Assembly (NCBI RefSeq): GCF_000830005.1
Contig: NZ_CP010407.1
Span: 1,641,001 to 1,705,000 of the forward strand
Source: Streptomyces vietnamensis
Lineage (GTDB): Bacteria > Actinomycetota > Actinomycetes > Streptomycetales > Streptomycetaceae
DNA: 64,000 bases
Direction of reading: 5' to 3'
Made by a program: the position numbers and the translations under genes. Of the stretch, positions 54,506-64,000 are shown piece by piece; within the stretch, counting starts at the first letter, position 1; every line of letters starts with the position of its first letter. The notes under the pieces were generated by a model that did not search any database, was not told where the DNA came from, and saw only the letters and a list, made by a program, of their open reading frames with translations.

Positions 54506-56149
54506 TCACCTGCCGCGGTCCACCAGGTCGTGCTCGTAGGCGTAGGCCGTGGCCGCGGACCGGGAGCTCAGGTCGAGTTTGGCGAAGATGTTGCTCAGAT
54601 GGCGCGCCACGGTCTTCTCGCTGAGGACCAGCTCTTCGGCGATCGCGTGGTTGGTGCGGCCGGTGGCGACGAGGCGCAGGACCTCCAGCTCCCGGGGGCT
54701 GAGCCCGGCACCGGCCCGGGGCCGGTCGTCGGCGAGGGCGTCCAGCCGGGCCAGGTCGGGGGCCGCGCCGAGCGTCCGGAACACCTGACGCGCGACGTCC
54801 CACTCCAGCCGGGCCGTTCCCGTGTCGCCCAGCCGCTGCCGGGCGAGGGCGAGGAGCACGAGGGAACGGGCCCGGTCGTACGGGGCCTCAAGCTCGCCCC
54901 AGACGCGGCAGGCGTCCAGCAGGGCGTCGACCGCCGCCGCCGCGTCGTCCTCGGCCAGGAGCACCTCCCCGCGCGCGTGGGCGGAGGCCGCGCGCAGCAG
55001 CGGGGCGTCCATGTCGTCGGCGATCCGCGACAGCTCCTCCGCGGCGGTCCGTGCCCCGGGAACGTCGCCGGCGGCCAGCACGATCTCCACGTACGCGGTC
55101 AGTACCCTCGCCCGGCCCAGCCGGTCCCGCCTCTCGTCCGCCGTGCCCCGGATCGCCGCGACGGCCTCGTCGACCCGCCCCTGGGCCAGCCACAACTGCG
55201 CGAGCCCGGGCTGTGTCCGGTGCCCGCACTCGCCGGCCCGCCGGTAGCCCTCCTCCGCACCGGCGAACGCGCCGCGCACCCGGTCCAGCTCGGCCTGCTG
55301 GTAGAAGGCCATGCCGAGCGCCGGCCGGTTCGGCGGTTCGGAGAGCCGTTCGCAGGCCCGCCGCGCCTCCTCGACGGCGTCCGGCCACGCCCCGCGCGTC
55401 TGGAGGACCTGGGAGCGGTGGACCAGGCACTGGCCCCGGTAGGGCACGAGATCCGGCTGGGCCGCGCACCAGTCGGACAGGGCCGCCGTCCACTCCTGCG
55501 CGCGGCGCAGGTCGAAGGTCTCCTGGCAGGCCTCGATCGTGCTGCAGTAGACCATTCCGGTCACCAGCGGCGACAGCTCGCCGGACACGACCGCGACCAT
55601 GGTCTCGTCGAGCAGCGCCACCCCGGCCGAGGTGTCGCCGCCGGCGATCAGGGCCCGGCCCCGGCCGTGCCGGGCCAGGGCCACCAGGTCCGGGTCCGCG
55701 AAGCGCTCCCCCGTCGCGGCGACCTCGTCGAAGGCGGCACGCGCCGCCGCGGGGTCCTTGTGGACGAGCCGCATTCCTTCCGGGAACAGCAGATAGCCCC
55801 GCTCCACGCAGTCGATCCCGGCGTCGTCGAGGAGCCGTCGCGCCCGGGCGAGCCAGCCGCCGCCGCGGGCCGTCTCACCGCGCAGGAGCAGCGGCACGGC
55901 CAGCCAGAAGGCGCACCGCACCGCCGGCGCCGTCCGGCCGGTGCTCAGGTACGCCTGATGCGCCCGCTCCGTCGCCGCGGCGCACTCCGCGTCGCGTCCG
56001 ACCAGATAGGCGGCGGTGGCGAGCCGTACGAGGTCGTCGGGCTCCAGCGGCTGTTCGTCGTCGGCGTCCGCGAACCCGGTGTAGGCGTGCGACCACTCCT
56101 GGCGGGCGAAGGCGTCCCGGGCGCGTTCGAGTTCCGCGGTCACGTCCAT
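54506..56149 (-). CDS. LuxR-family regulator with TPR-like sensor region
   Basis: The 547-residue protein is helical, with TPR-like pairs over about 450 residues (AFARQEWSHAYTGFADAD; LAQLWLAQGRVDEAVAAIRG), then a LuxR helix-turn-helix (LSPRELEVLRLVATGRTNHAIAEELVLSEKTVARHLSNIFAKLDLSSRSAATAYAYEH). No P-loop of the large ATP-binding LuxR type is present. An in-frame ATG at 56167 is an alternative start; GGGAG five bases before 56149 favours the shorter form. It is upstream of the monooxygenase, its likely target. Confidence 0.87.
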   Translation of the reverse strand: MDVTAELERARDAFARQEWSHAYTGFADADDEQPLEPDDLVRLATAAYLVGRDAECAAATERAHQAYLSTGRTAPAVRCAFWLAVPLLLRGETARGGGWLARARRLLDDAGIDCVERGYLLFPEGMRLVHKDPAAARAAFDEVAATGERFADPDLVALARHGRGRALIAGGDTSAGVALLDETMVAVVSGELSPLVTGMVYCSTIEACQETFDLRRAQEWTAALSDWCAAQPDLVPYRGQCLVHRSQVLQTRGAWPDAVEEARRACERLSEPPNRPALGMAFYQQAELDRVRGAFAGAEEGYRRAGECGHRTQPGLAQLWLAQGRVDEAVAAIRGTADERRDRLGRARVLTAYVEIVLAAGDVPGARTAAEELSRIADDMDAPLLRAASAHARGEVLLAEDDAAAAVDALLDACRVWGELEAPYDRARSLVLLALARQRLGDTGTARLEWDVARQVFRTLGAAPDLARLDALADDRPRAGAGLSPRELEVLRLVATGRTNHAIAEELVLSEKTVARHLSNIFAKLDLSSRSAATAYAYEHDLVDRGR

Positions 56150-56254
56150 GACGTCTCCCACGACCATTGCACCTCACGGCCGGAGTCTTGTCAGGCGGGA
56201 CCGCGGGAGGCCCGGCCGGGGCGAACGCCGGAGTCCGGCACGGGCCTACGCCGA

Positions 56255-56290
56255 AGGGGGCCGGCCCGGTGTCGTCCGGGCCGGCCCCCT
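56255..56290 (-). terminator. Intrinsic terminator after pheT
   Basis: A 14-bp perfect stem, GGGGGCCGGCCCGG (56256-56269) and CCGGGCCGGCCCCC (56276-56289), plus an A-T pair lies about 16 nt beyond the pheT stop codon (minus strand). Confidence 0.85.
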
Positions 56291-56306
56291 CCTGGGGTGT
56301 GCGTGA

Positions 56307-58837
56307 TCAGGCGCCGCGCAGGACGGCGCCGGTGCGCTCGGCGGCCAGGGCCACCGCGGCGTCGCGGGCCGCGCTGGCCTCGTCGACGGTCAGGGTGCGG
56401 TCCGGGGCGCGGAACTTCAGGGCGTACGCCAGGGACTTGCTGCCCTCGTCGAGCTGGTCGCCGGTGTAGACGTCGAACAGCCGGATGGACTCCAGGAGTT
56501 CACCCGCGCCCTCGGCGAGGGCGGCCTCGACCTCGGCGGTCGGGACGCCGGCGGCGACGACCAGGGCGACGTCCTGGGTGGCGACCGGGAAGGAGGAGAT
56601 CCGGGGGGCCTTCACGGGACCCTCGTTCGCCTTCTCCAGGAGGTCCAGGTCGATCTCCATCGCGCAGGCGCGGGCCGGGAGGCCGAACGCCTTCACCACG
56701 CGCGGGTGGAGCTCGCCGGCGTGGCCGACGAGGACCTTCTCGCCGTCCACCTCGACGTGGAACGCGGCGCAGCGGCCCGGGTGCCAGGGCGCGTGCTGGT
56801 CGGCGCTGATGATCAGCTCGACCCCGGCCTCGGCGGCCACGGTCCGGCCGGCCTCGATCGCGTCCGCCCAGTCGGACGGACGGCCCTTGCCCCACCAGCC
56901 GGCCTGCTCGCGCGCACCGGCGAGGACGACGGCGGCGCGGCGCGGCTGCGCGGGCAGCACGGCGTTGACGCGGGCGATCTCCTCGTCGGAGGGACGGCGG
57001 TCGACGCCCAGGCGGACGGCGACGCCCGGCTGGCCCTCGGTGGGACGGAAGACCAGACCGGTCTCGAAGAGCGCCAGGTCGTGGCTGCCGCGGCTGTCGT
57101 TGCGGCGGAGCGCGCCGAGCAGACCCGGGAGCAGCGTCGTACGGAGCGCGGGCTCCTCGTCGGAGAGCGGGTTGACCAGCTTCACGACGCGACGACGGGC
57201 GTCGTCCGCGTCGAGGCCGAGGTGGTCGAGGGCCTGCTCGCCGATGAACGGGTAGTTCAGGGCCTCGACGTAGCCGGCGCCGGCCAGGGCGCGGCCCACC
57301 CGGCGGTGGGTGCGCTGGCGCTCGGTGAGCCCGCGGCCGGCCGGGGGCTTCGGCAGCGTGGAGGGCAGGTTCTCGTAGCCCTCCAGGCGGATGACCTCTT
57401 CGGCCAGGTCGTTCGGCACGTAGAGGTCGGGGCGCCACGACGGGACGGTGACGACGAGCTCGTCCTGCCCGTAGACGTCGCAGCCGACCTCCTGGAGGCG
57501 GCGGACGACGATCTCACGGCCGTAGTCGACGCCCGCGACCTTGTCGGGGTGGTTCGCCGGCATGGTGATGGTGTGCGGCGCGGAGGGGGCGGCGATCTCG
57601 GTGACGCCGGCCTCGGCGGTGCCGCCCGCGAGGAGCACGAGCAGGTCGACCGTGCGCTGCGCGGCCGCGGCGGCGGCCTGCGGGTCGACGCCGCGCTCGA
57701 AGCGCTTGGACGCCTCGGAGGCCAGCTTGTGGCGGCGGGCCGTGCGGGCGATCGAGATCGCGTCGAAGTGCGCGGCCTCGATGACGACCTCGGTGGTGCC
57801 GGTGACGATGCCGGTCTCCGGGTCGGTGACCGGGTCGGCGATCTCCGTGTTGGCACCGCCCATGACACCGGCGAGGCCGATGGGCCCGCGGTTGTCGGTG
57901 ATGACCAGGTCCCCGGAGTCGAGGACGCGCGCGGTGCCGTCGAGGGTGGTGAACTTCTCGCCGGCGGCGGCGCGGCGGACCCCGATGGGGCCGTCGATCC
58001 GGCTGCGGTCGTAGGCGTGCAGCGGCTGGCCGAGTTCGATCATCACGTAGTTGGTGATGTCGACGGCGAGCGAGATCGGGCGCATGCCGACCTTCTGCAG
58101 GCGGCGCTGCAGCCAGATCGGGCTGCGGGCCTCGGGGTCGAGGCCGACGACCGTACGGGCGGTGAAGCGGTCGCAGCCGATCGGGTCGGCGATCTGGACC
58201 GGGTAGCCGTACGAGTTGGGCGCGGGCACGTCGAGGAGCGCCGGGTCGCGCAGCGGCAGGCCGTAGGCGGTGGCCGTCTCGCGGGCGACGCCGCGCATCG
58301 AGAGGCAGTAGCCGCGGTCCGGGGTGACGGCGATGTCGAGGACCTCGTCGAACAGCTCCAGGAGGACCGTGGCGTCCGTGCCGACCTCGTGCTCCGGCGG
58401 CAGCACGATGATGCCGTGCGTGCCGTCGTCGCCCATGCCGAGCTCGTCGCCGGAGCAGATCATGCCCCGGGAGACGCGGCCGTACGTCTTGCGCTCGGCG
58501 ATCCGGAAGTCTCCGGGGAGCACGGCGCCGGGCAGGGCCACGACGACCTTGTCGCCCTCGGCGAAGTTCCGGGCGCCGCAGATGATCTCCTGGGGCTCGC
58601 CGGTGCCGTTGGCCTGGCCGACGTCGACGGTGCAGAAGCGGATGGGCTTCTTGAACTCCGTCAGCTCCTCGATGGTGAGGACCTTGCCGACCACCAGCGG
58701 GCCGGTCAGGCCGGCGCCGAGCTGCTCGACGGTCTCGACCTCGAGGCCTGCCGAAATGAGCTTGGCCTGGACGTCGCGGCCGGTGGTGGTCTCCGGCAGG
58801 TCGACGTACTCCCGCAGCCAAGAAAGCGGGACCCGCA

Positions 58838-58838
<1 letters not shown>
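56307..58838 (-). CDS. pheT: Phenylalanine--tRNA ligase, beta subunit
   Basis: The 843-residue subunit has an N-terminal tRNA-binding OB domain ([26 protein letters not shown]), B3/B4 editing region, central B5 ([19 protein letters not shown]), and C-terminal anticodon-binding domain ([20 protein letters not shown]). Full family length. Its ATG overlaps the pheS stop by one base (TGATG), so the two subunits are translationally coupled. Confidence 0.97.
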
Positions 58839-60010
<1,172 letters not shown>

Positions 60011-60037
60011 TCAAGGGCGCAAACGTGCCAAAGGACG

Positions 60038-60043
60038 AGTCTA
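60038..60043 (-). promoter_or_regulatory. Candidate -10 of the pheST promoter
   Basis: TAGACT on the minus strand, about 73 bp before the pheS ATG; the -35 region is unclear. Confidence 0.4.
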
Positions 60044-60121
60044 ACGGGGCGCGGGGACGCGAATGAGCCCGTGGGCGGGCCGCGCGGCCACTGATCTCGT
60101 ACGGTCTCGACTGCTGAGACG

Positions 60122-61285
60122 TCAGAGGAGGTGGGCCGGGGTGCCGACGGGCAGGATAAATCGGAACTCGGCCCCGCCACGGGGGCCACGTCCGACGGTG
60201 ATGGTGCCGCCGTGGGCCTCGACGACGCCCTTGACGATGTAGAGGCCGAGGCCGGTGCCGCCGCGCTTGCTGCCCCGCCAGAAGCGGGTGAAGACGCGGC
60301 TCATCGACGCTTCGGGGATGCCGGGCCCCTCGTCGCTCACGGTGACCTCCGTCCCCTCTTCCCCGTCGTCGCCCAGCGTGGTGGGTGCCACCTCGATGGT
60401 GACGGTTCCCTCGCCGTGGCGCACCGCATTTTCGAGGAGGTTCCCGAGGATCTGGTCGATCTTGTCGGGGTCGGCCCAGAGCGCGGGCAGCCCCGGCCTG
60501 ATCCGTACGAAGAAACGGTCCGGGGACTGGCCGCCGGTGGTGTGCCCCTGGATGTGCCGGCCGACGGCGGCGGCGATGTCGACGGGCTGGCGGCGCACTT
60601 CGAGGCGGCCGGAGTCGATCCGGGAGATGTCGAGGAGTTCGGCGATGAGCCGCTTGATGCGGCCCGCGTCGGCGTCGACGGTCTCCAGCATGAGCCGCTT
60701 CTGCTCGTCGTTGAACCGCTCCCACTTGTCGAGGAGGGTGGCGGTGAAGCCCTTCACCGAGGTGAGCGGGGAGCGCAGTTCGTGGGCGACGGTGGCGATC
60801 AGCTCGGCGTGGCTGCGCTCGGTGCGGCGGCGCGCCTCGGTGCCGCGCAGGGAGACCACGACCCGGCGGACGGGGCCCGTGGGGTGCTCGCGGACGTACC
60901 GGGCGGAGACGAGGACCTCGCGGCCGCCGGGGAGCAGCAGGTTGCGCTCGGGCTGGCCGCGGCGGGTGGAGAGCCCGCCGTACGGGTCGGTCAGCGCCCA
61001 CCAGCGGCGTCCCTTGAGGTCCTCGAGGGGCAGCGCCTCGTCGAGGGGGAGGCCGAGGGCCCGGTCGTCGGGGACGGCGGTGATGCGGCGGGCGGCGGCG
61101 TTGAAGCAGACGACGCGGCCGGTCTCGTCGGCGATGACGAGACCGTCGGGCAGGTCGTCGGGGTCGAGGCCGGCGAAACCGGCGGCCGCCGTGGCGCCGG
61201 GCGGTTCCGGCGCGCTTTCGGACGGCTTCGGGGCGTGCGGCGCGGCGCTCCGTGCCTGTGCGGGACTGTCCGTGTCGACCGTCAT
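60122..61285 (-). CDS. Sensor histidine kinase with PAS domain (orphan)
   Basis: The 387-residue cytosolic kinase has a PAS-like domain (LPDGLVIADETGRVVCFNAAARRITAVPDDRALG, about 45-150), HisKA with phospho-acceptor His in ELIATVAHELRSPLTSVKGF, N box LGNLLENAVRHG and G boxes DEGPGIP and GGTGLGLYIVKG. No membrane span and no adjacent response regulator, so its partner is elsewhere. It sits between rRNA methylase and pheS genes. Confidence 0.93.
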   Translation of the reverse strand: MTVDTDSPAQARSAAPHAPKPSESAPEPPGATAAAGFAGLDPDDLPDGLVIADETGRVVCFNAAARRITAVPDDRALGLPLDEALPLEDLKGRRWWALTDPYGGLSTRRGQPERNLLLPGGREVLVSARYVREHPTGPVRRVVVSLRGTEARRRTERSHAELIATVAHELRSPLTSVKGFTATLLDKWERFNDEQKRLMLETVDADAGRIKRLIAELLDISRIDSGRLEVRRQPVDIAAAVGRHIQGHTTGGQSPDRFFVRIRPGLPALWADPDKIDQILGNLLENAVRHGEGTVTIEVAPTTLGDDGEEGTEVTVSDEGPGIPEASMSRVFTRFWRGSKRGGTGLGLYIVKGVVEAHGGTITVGRGPRGGAEFRFILPVGTPAHLL

Positions 61286-61366
61286 CCCCGTACCCCACCC
61301 CTCCGTGCAGTGCAGTGGGCCCCCGAGTGCGTCACTCTACTGGGCGGAGCGGGCGGAATGGACCCC

Positions 61367-62206
<840 letters not shown>

Positions 62207-62282
62207 GGGGTGCGGCGGTTCTCTCTTCGGGGCCGGGGGACGCGGAGGGGCCGGGTGCTACGGGTTTTCGGGGGCCGACGCA

Positions 62283-62319
62283 CCCGGACCCGCAGGCGCG
62301 AGCGCGCTGCGGGTCCGGG
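62283..62319 (-). terminator. Intrinsic terminator after rplT
   Basis: A 13-bp perfect stem, CCCGGACCCGCAG (62283-62295) with CTGCGGGTCCGGG (62307-62319), and an 11-nt loop lie about 25 nt past the rplT stop (minus strand). Confidence 0.82.
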
Positions 62320-62343
62320 CGGAAGTACTGCGGGCCTGGAAGA

Positions 62344-62730
62344 TCAGGCGGCGGCCTTCGGGGCGTTGACGTCGGCCGGGAGGGCCTTCTGCGCAACCTC
62401 GACCAGCGCGGCGAACGCGTTGATGTCGTTGACGGCCAGCTCGGCGAGGATCTTGCGGTCCACCTCGATGTTGGCGGCCTTCAGACCCTGGATGAGGCGG
62501 TTGTACGTCATGCCGTTCTGGCGGGCAGCGGCGTTGATGCGCTGGATCCACAGCTGACGGAAGTCGCCCTTGCGCTTCTTGCGGTCGTTGTAGTTGTAGA
62601 CCAGCGAGTGGGTGACCTGCTCCTTGGCCTTGCGGTACAGGCGCGAACGCTGACCGCGGTAGCCGGAGGCCTGCTCGAGGATCGCCCGGCGCTTCTTGTG
62701 GGCGTTGACTGCCCGCTTGACGCGTGCCAC
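62344..62730 (-). CDS. rplT: 50S ribosomal protein L20
   Basis: The 128-residue protein is a standard L20 ([60 protein letters not shown]). It binds 23S rRNA early in 50S assembly and in many bacteria also represses its own operon through the infC leader. Last gene of infC-rpmI-rplT. Confidence 0.98.
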   Translation of the reverse strand: MARVKRAVNAHKKRRAILEQASGYRGQRSRLYRKAKEQVTHSLVYNYNDRKKRKGDFRQLWIQRINAAARQNGMTYNRLIQGLKAANIEVDRKILAELAVNDINAFAALVEVAQKALPADVNAPKAAA

Positions 62731-62836
62731 TTCTTAACTCCTTGTAGCGGGGTCGTGGTGGTCCTCACACGACCCGAAAAACGGATGGGTCCCGGACGGT
62801 GCCGGATGCCCTCGTCGCCGAGGGCGGGAGATCAGA

Positions 62837-63031
62837 TCAGATGCCCAGCATCTTCTTGATCTTGGCGGAGTCACCCGGGGCCATCTCGGCGTTGCCGGTG
62901 AGGCGACGCGTCAGCTTGGACGACTTGTGCTCGAGCAGGTGGCGCTTACCGGCGCGCTCGCGCAGGATCTTGCCGGAGCCGGTGACCTTGAAGCGCTTCT
63001 TGGCACCGGAGTGCGTCTTGTTCTTCGGCAT
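62837..63031 (-). CDS. rpmI: 50S ribosomal protein L35
   Basis: The 64-residue basic protein starts [21 protein letters not shown] and has [14 protein letters not shown], the complete L35 pattern. It lies between infC and rplT with about 105-125 bp gaps. Confidence 0.98.
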   Translation of the reverse strand: MPKNKTHSGAKKRFKVTGSGKILRERAGKRHLLEHKSSKLTRRLTGNAEMAPGDSAKIKKMLGI

Positions 63032-63156
63032 AGCGCCGTTCTCTCCTCGTCAGTGGCGCTCCCCCCGGTGCGGGCACCGGTCGACCGGGAGCGTCATTCT
63101 TCGATTGGGTGGGACCGGACGGAATCCGGGGGCTGCCGGGAGGCAGCCCCCGAGGA

Positions 63157-63804
63157 TCACGCCTCGGCGTTCTCGGCCGGGGTCTCGGTCGAGGTCTCCT
63201 CGGCAGCGGCGGCGGGGGCCTCGGACGAACCGCCCTGGCGCTCCGCCTTGCGCGCGGCCTGGGCCTCGCGAGCCTCGGCCATGGCCTCGGTCTTCTTCTT
63301 GTGCGGACCGAGAACCATGATCATGTTCCGGCCGTCCTGCTTCGGGTTGGACTCGATGAATCCAAGCTCCTGGACGTCCTCGGCGAGGCGCTGCAGAAGT
63401 CGGTAACCGAGCTCCGGGCGGGACTGCTCACGACCACGGAACATGATCGTGATCTTGACCTTGTCGCCCTGCTTGAGGAACCGGACGACGTGACCCTTCT
63501 TGGTGTCATAGTCGTGCGGGTCGATCTTCGGCCGGAGCTTCATCTCCTTGATGACCGTGTGCGCCTGGTTCTTGCGCGCCTCACGGGCCTTCATGGCCGA
63601 CTCGTACTTGAACTTCCCGTAGTCCATGAGCTTGCACACGGGCGGGCGGGCGTTCGCCGCGACCTCGACCAGGTCGAGGTCGTACTCCTGCGCGAGCTCC
63701 AGGGCCTTGGCAAGGGGGACGATGCCCACCTGCTCGCCGCTGGGGCCGACAAGACGCACCTCGGGAACGCGAATCCGCTCGTTGATGCGGGGCTCGGCGC
63801 TGAT
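63157..63804 (-). CDS. infC: Translation initiation factor IF-3 (rare ATC start)
   Basis: The 215-residue factor has the N-domain ([26 protein letters not shown]), basic linker ([24 protein letters not shown]) and C-domain ([25 protein letters not shown]), plus an Ala/Glu-rich actinobacterial tail. It prevents premature subunit joining and checks start codons. The best ribosome site, GAGGAGGATCC, leads directly to ATC at 63802-63804; no in-frame ATG or GTG is near. infC is known to use rare starts (AUU) for autocontrol in E. coli, so ATC is accepted. Confidence 0.93.
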   Translation of the reverse strand: MSAEPRINERIRVPEVRLVGPSGEQVGIVPLAKALELAQEYDLDLVEVAANARPPVCKLMDYGKFKYESAMKAREARKNQAHTVIKEMKLRPKIDPHDYDTKKGHVVRFLKQGDKVKITIMFRGREQSRPELGYRLLQRLAEDVQELGFIESNPKQDGRNMIMVLGPHKKKTEAMAEAREAQAARKAERQGGSSEAPAAAAEETSTETPAENAEA

Positions 63805-64000
63805 GGATCCTCCTCGGTAGCACCACGCGACCGCCTTGGCGGACGGACACGTCACGTGAAACAGTTGAGACCAACCGGGCCGGTACATGAAAAATGCCCC
63901 GGACGGTACACAGGCGGGGCTCCACGGAAAACCGGAGCACCACCACGGTGAACCGCGGGGCGCGCATCGGGCGGCTCCATCGTCCGTACGGAACGATGGG
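63805..64000 (-). promoter_or_regulatory. infC leader with terminator-like hairpin
   Basis: On the minus strand GCCCCG (63915-63920) and CGGGGC (63896-63901) form a stem followed by A and five Us (63890-63895), an intrinsic terminator about 90 nt upstream of the infC start. A further dyad CCATCGT-N9-ACGATGG lies at 63977-63999. The terminator either ends an upstream gene outside the window or attenuates infC-rpmI-rplT. A promoter downstream of it is not evident. Confidence 0.5.

Overview
The window is high-GC (roughly 70-73%) actinobacterial chromosome, almost certainly Streptomyces. The indications are third-codon-position GC saturation, GTG/TTG starts with GGAGG-type ribosome sites, many genes with a -10-like TANNNT 5-9 nt before the start codon (leaderless style), a cobalamin block, an argCJBDR cluster, and the infC-rpmI-rplT / pheST block in an order typical of Streptomyces core chromosomes. 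I see no transposase, integrase, phage gene or CRISPR array; this is core chromosome with some fast-evolving intergenic repeats.

Layout. 1-600: a tRNA array (Gly partial, Cys, four tandem Val-GAC) closed by a strong terminator. 600-4000: a zinc-ribbon protein, an aminoglycoside-phosphotransferase-like kinase, a one-span membrane peptide and a membrane-anchored Ser/Thr kinase. 4000-11460: TrmH-type RNA methylase and cobalamin/siroheme genes (a CysG-type cobA, a BluB-CobT fusion with a very long acidic N-terminus, and cobL). 11.5-15.8 kb: a GNAT enzyme and the methionine importer metQ-metI-metN, preceded by a short leaderless ORF ending in a Cys/Met-rich peptide and by a 22-bp tandem repeat array. 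15.8-22.7 kb: small membrane proteins, a GNAT enzyme, a sigma-like regulator, a Tat-exported glycerophosphodiesterase, PlsC, and a TetR/MFS pair. 22.7-35.3 kb: arginine biosynthesis, with argH, argC-J-B-D-R (start/stop overlaps) and an E. coli-type argG. All three arg promoters can be read directly and carry ARG-box-like dyads over their core elements. Between them lie HEAT-repeat, FMN-binding, L,D-transpeptidase and zinc-ribbon genes and one frameshifted gene.

35-46.4 kb: M48 protease, ECF-type sigma factor, an ABC-F protein with its own 7-codon leader ORF and hairpin, MerR, a quinone-reductase-like enzyme, a VOC protein, an RsmC/RlmG-like rRNA methylase, a histidine-phosphatase homologue lacking its catalytic histidines, GNAT, and a MocR/EamA pair whose start codons overlap on opposite strands. 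46.5-56.2 kb: DUF1918, a GHL10-type glycosyl hydrolase, 3-hydroxybutyryl-CoA dehydrogenase, NUDIX, and several signalling or regulatory genes (NsdA-like TPR regulator, SpoIIE-type phosphatase, TPR protein, flavin monooxygenase, LuxR-TPR regulator). 56.3-64 kb: translation genes pheT, pheS, a sensor kinase, an SPOUT rRNA methylase, rplT, rpmI and infC, with infC starting at a rare ATC codon downstream of a terminator-like hairpin.

The most interesting signals are small and regulatory: two leaderless micro-ORFs that look like ribosome-sensing attenuators (before metN and before the ABC-F gene), the shared divergent start palindrome of the MocR/EamA pair, the infC leader, and the 19-bp inverted repeat between cobT and cobA. 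All assignments rest on reading the sequence and knowledge of families; no searches were run.
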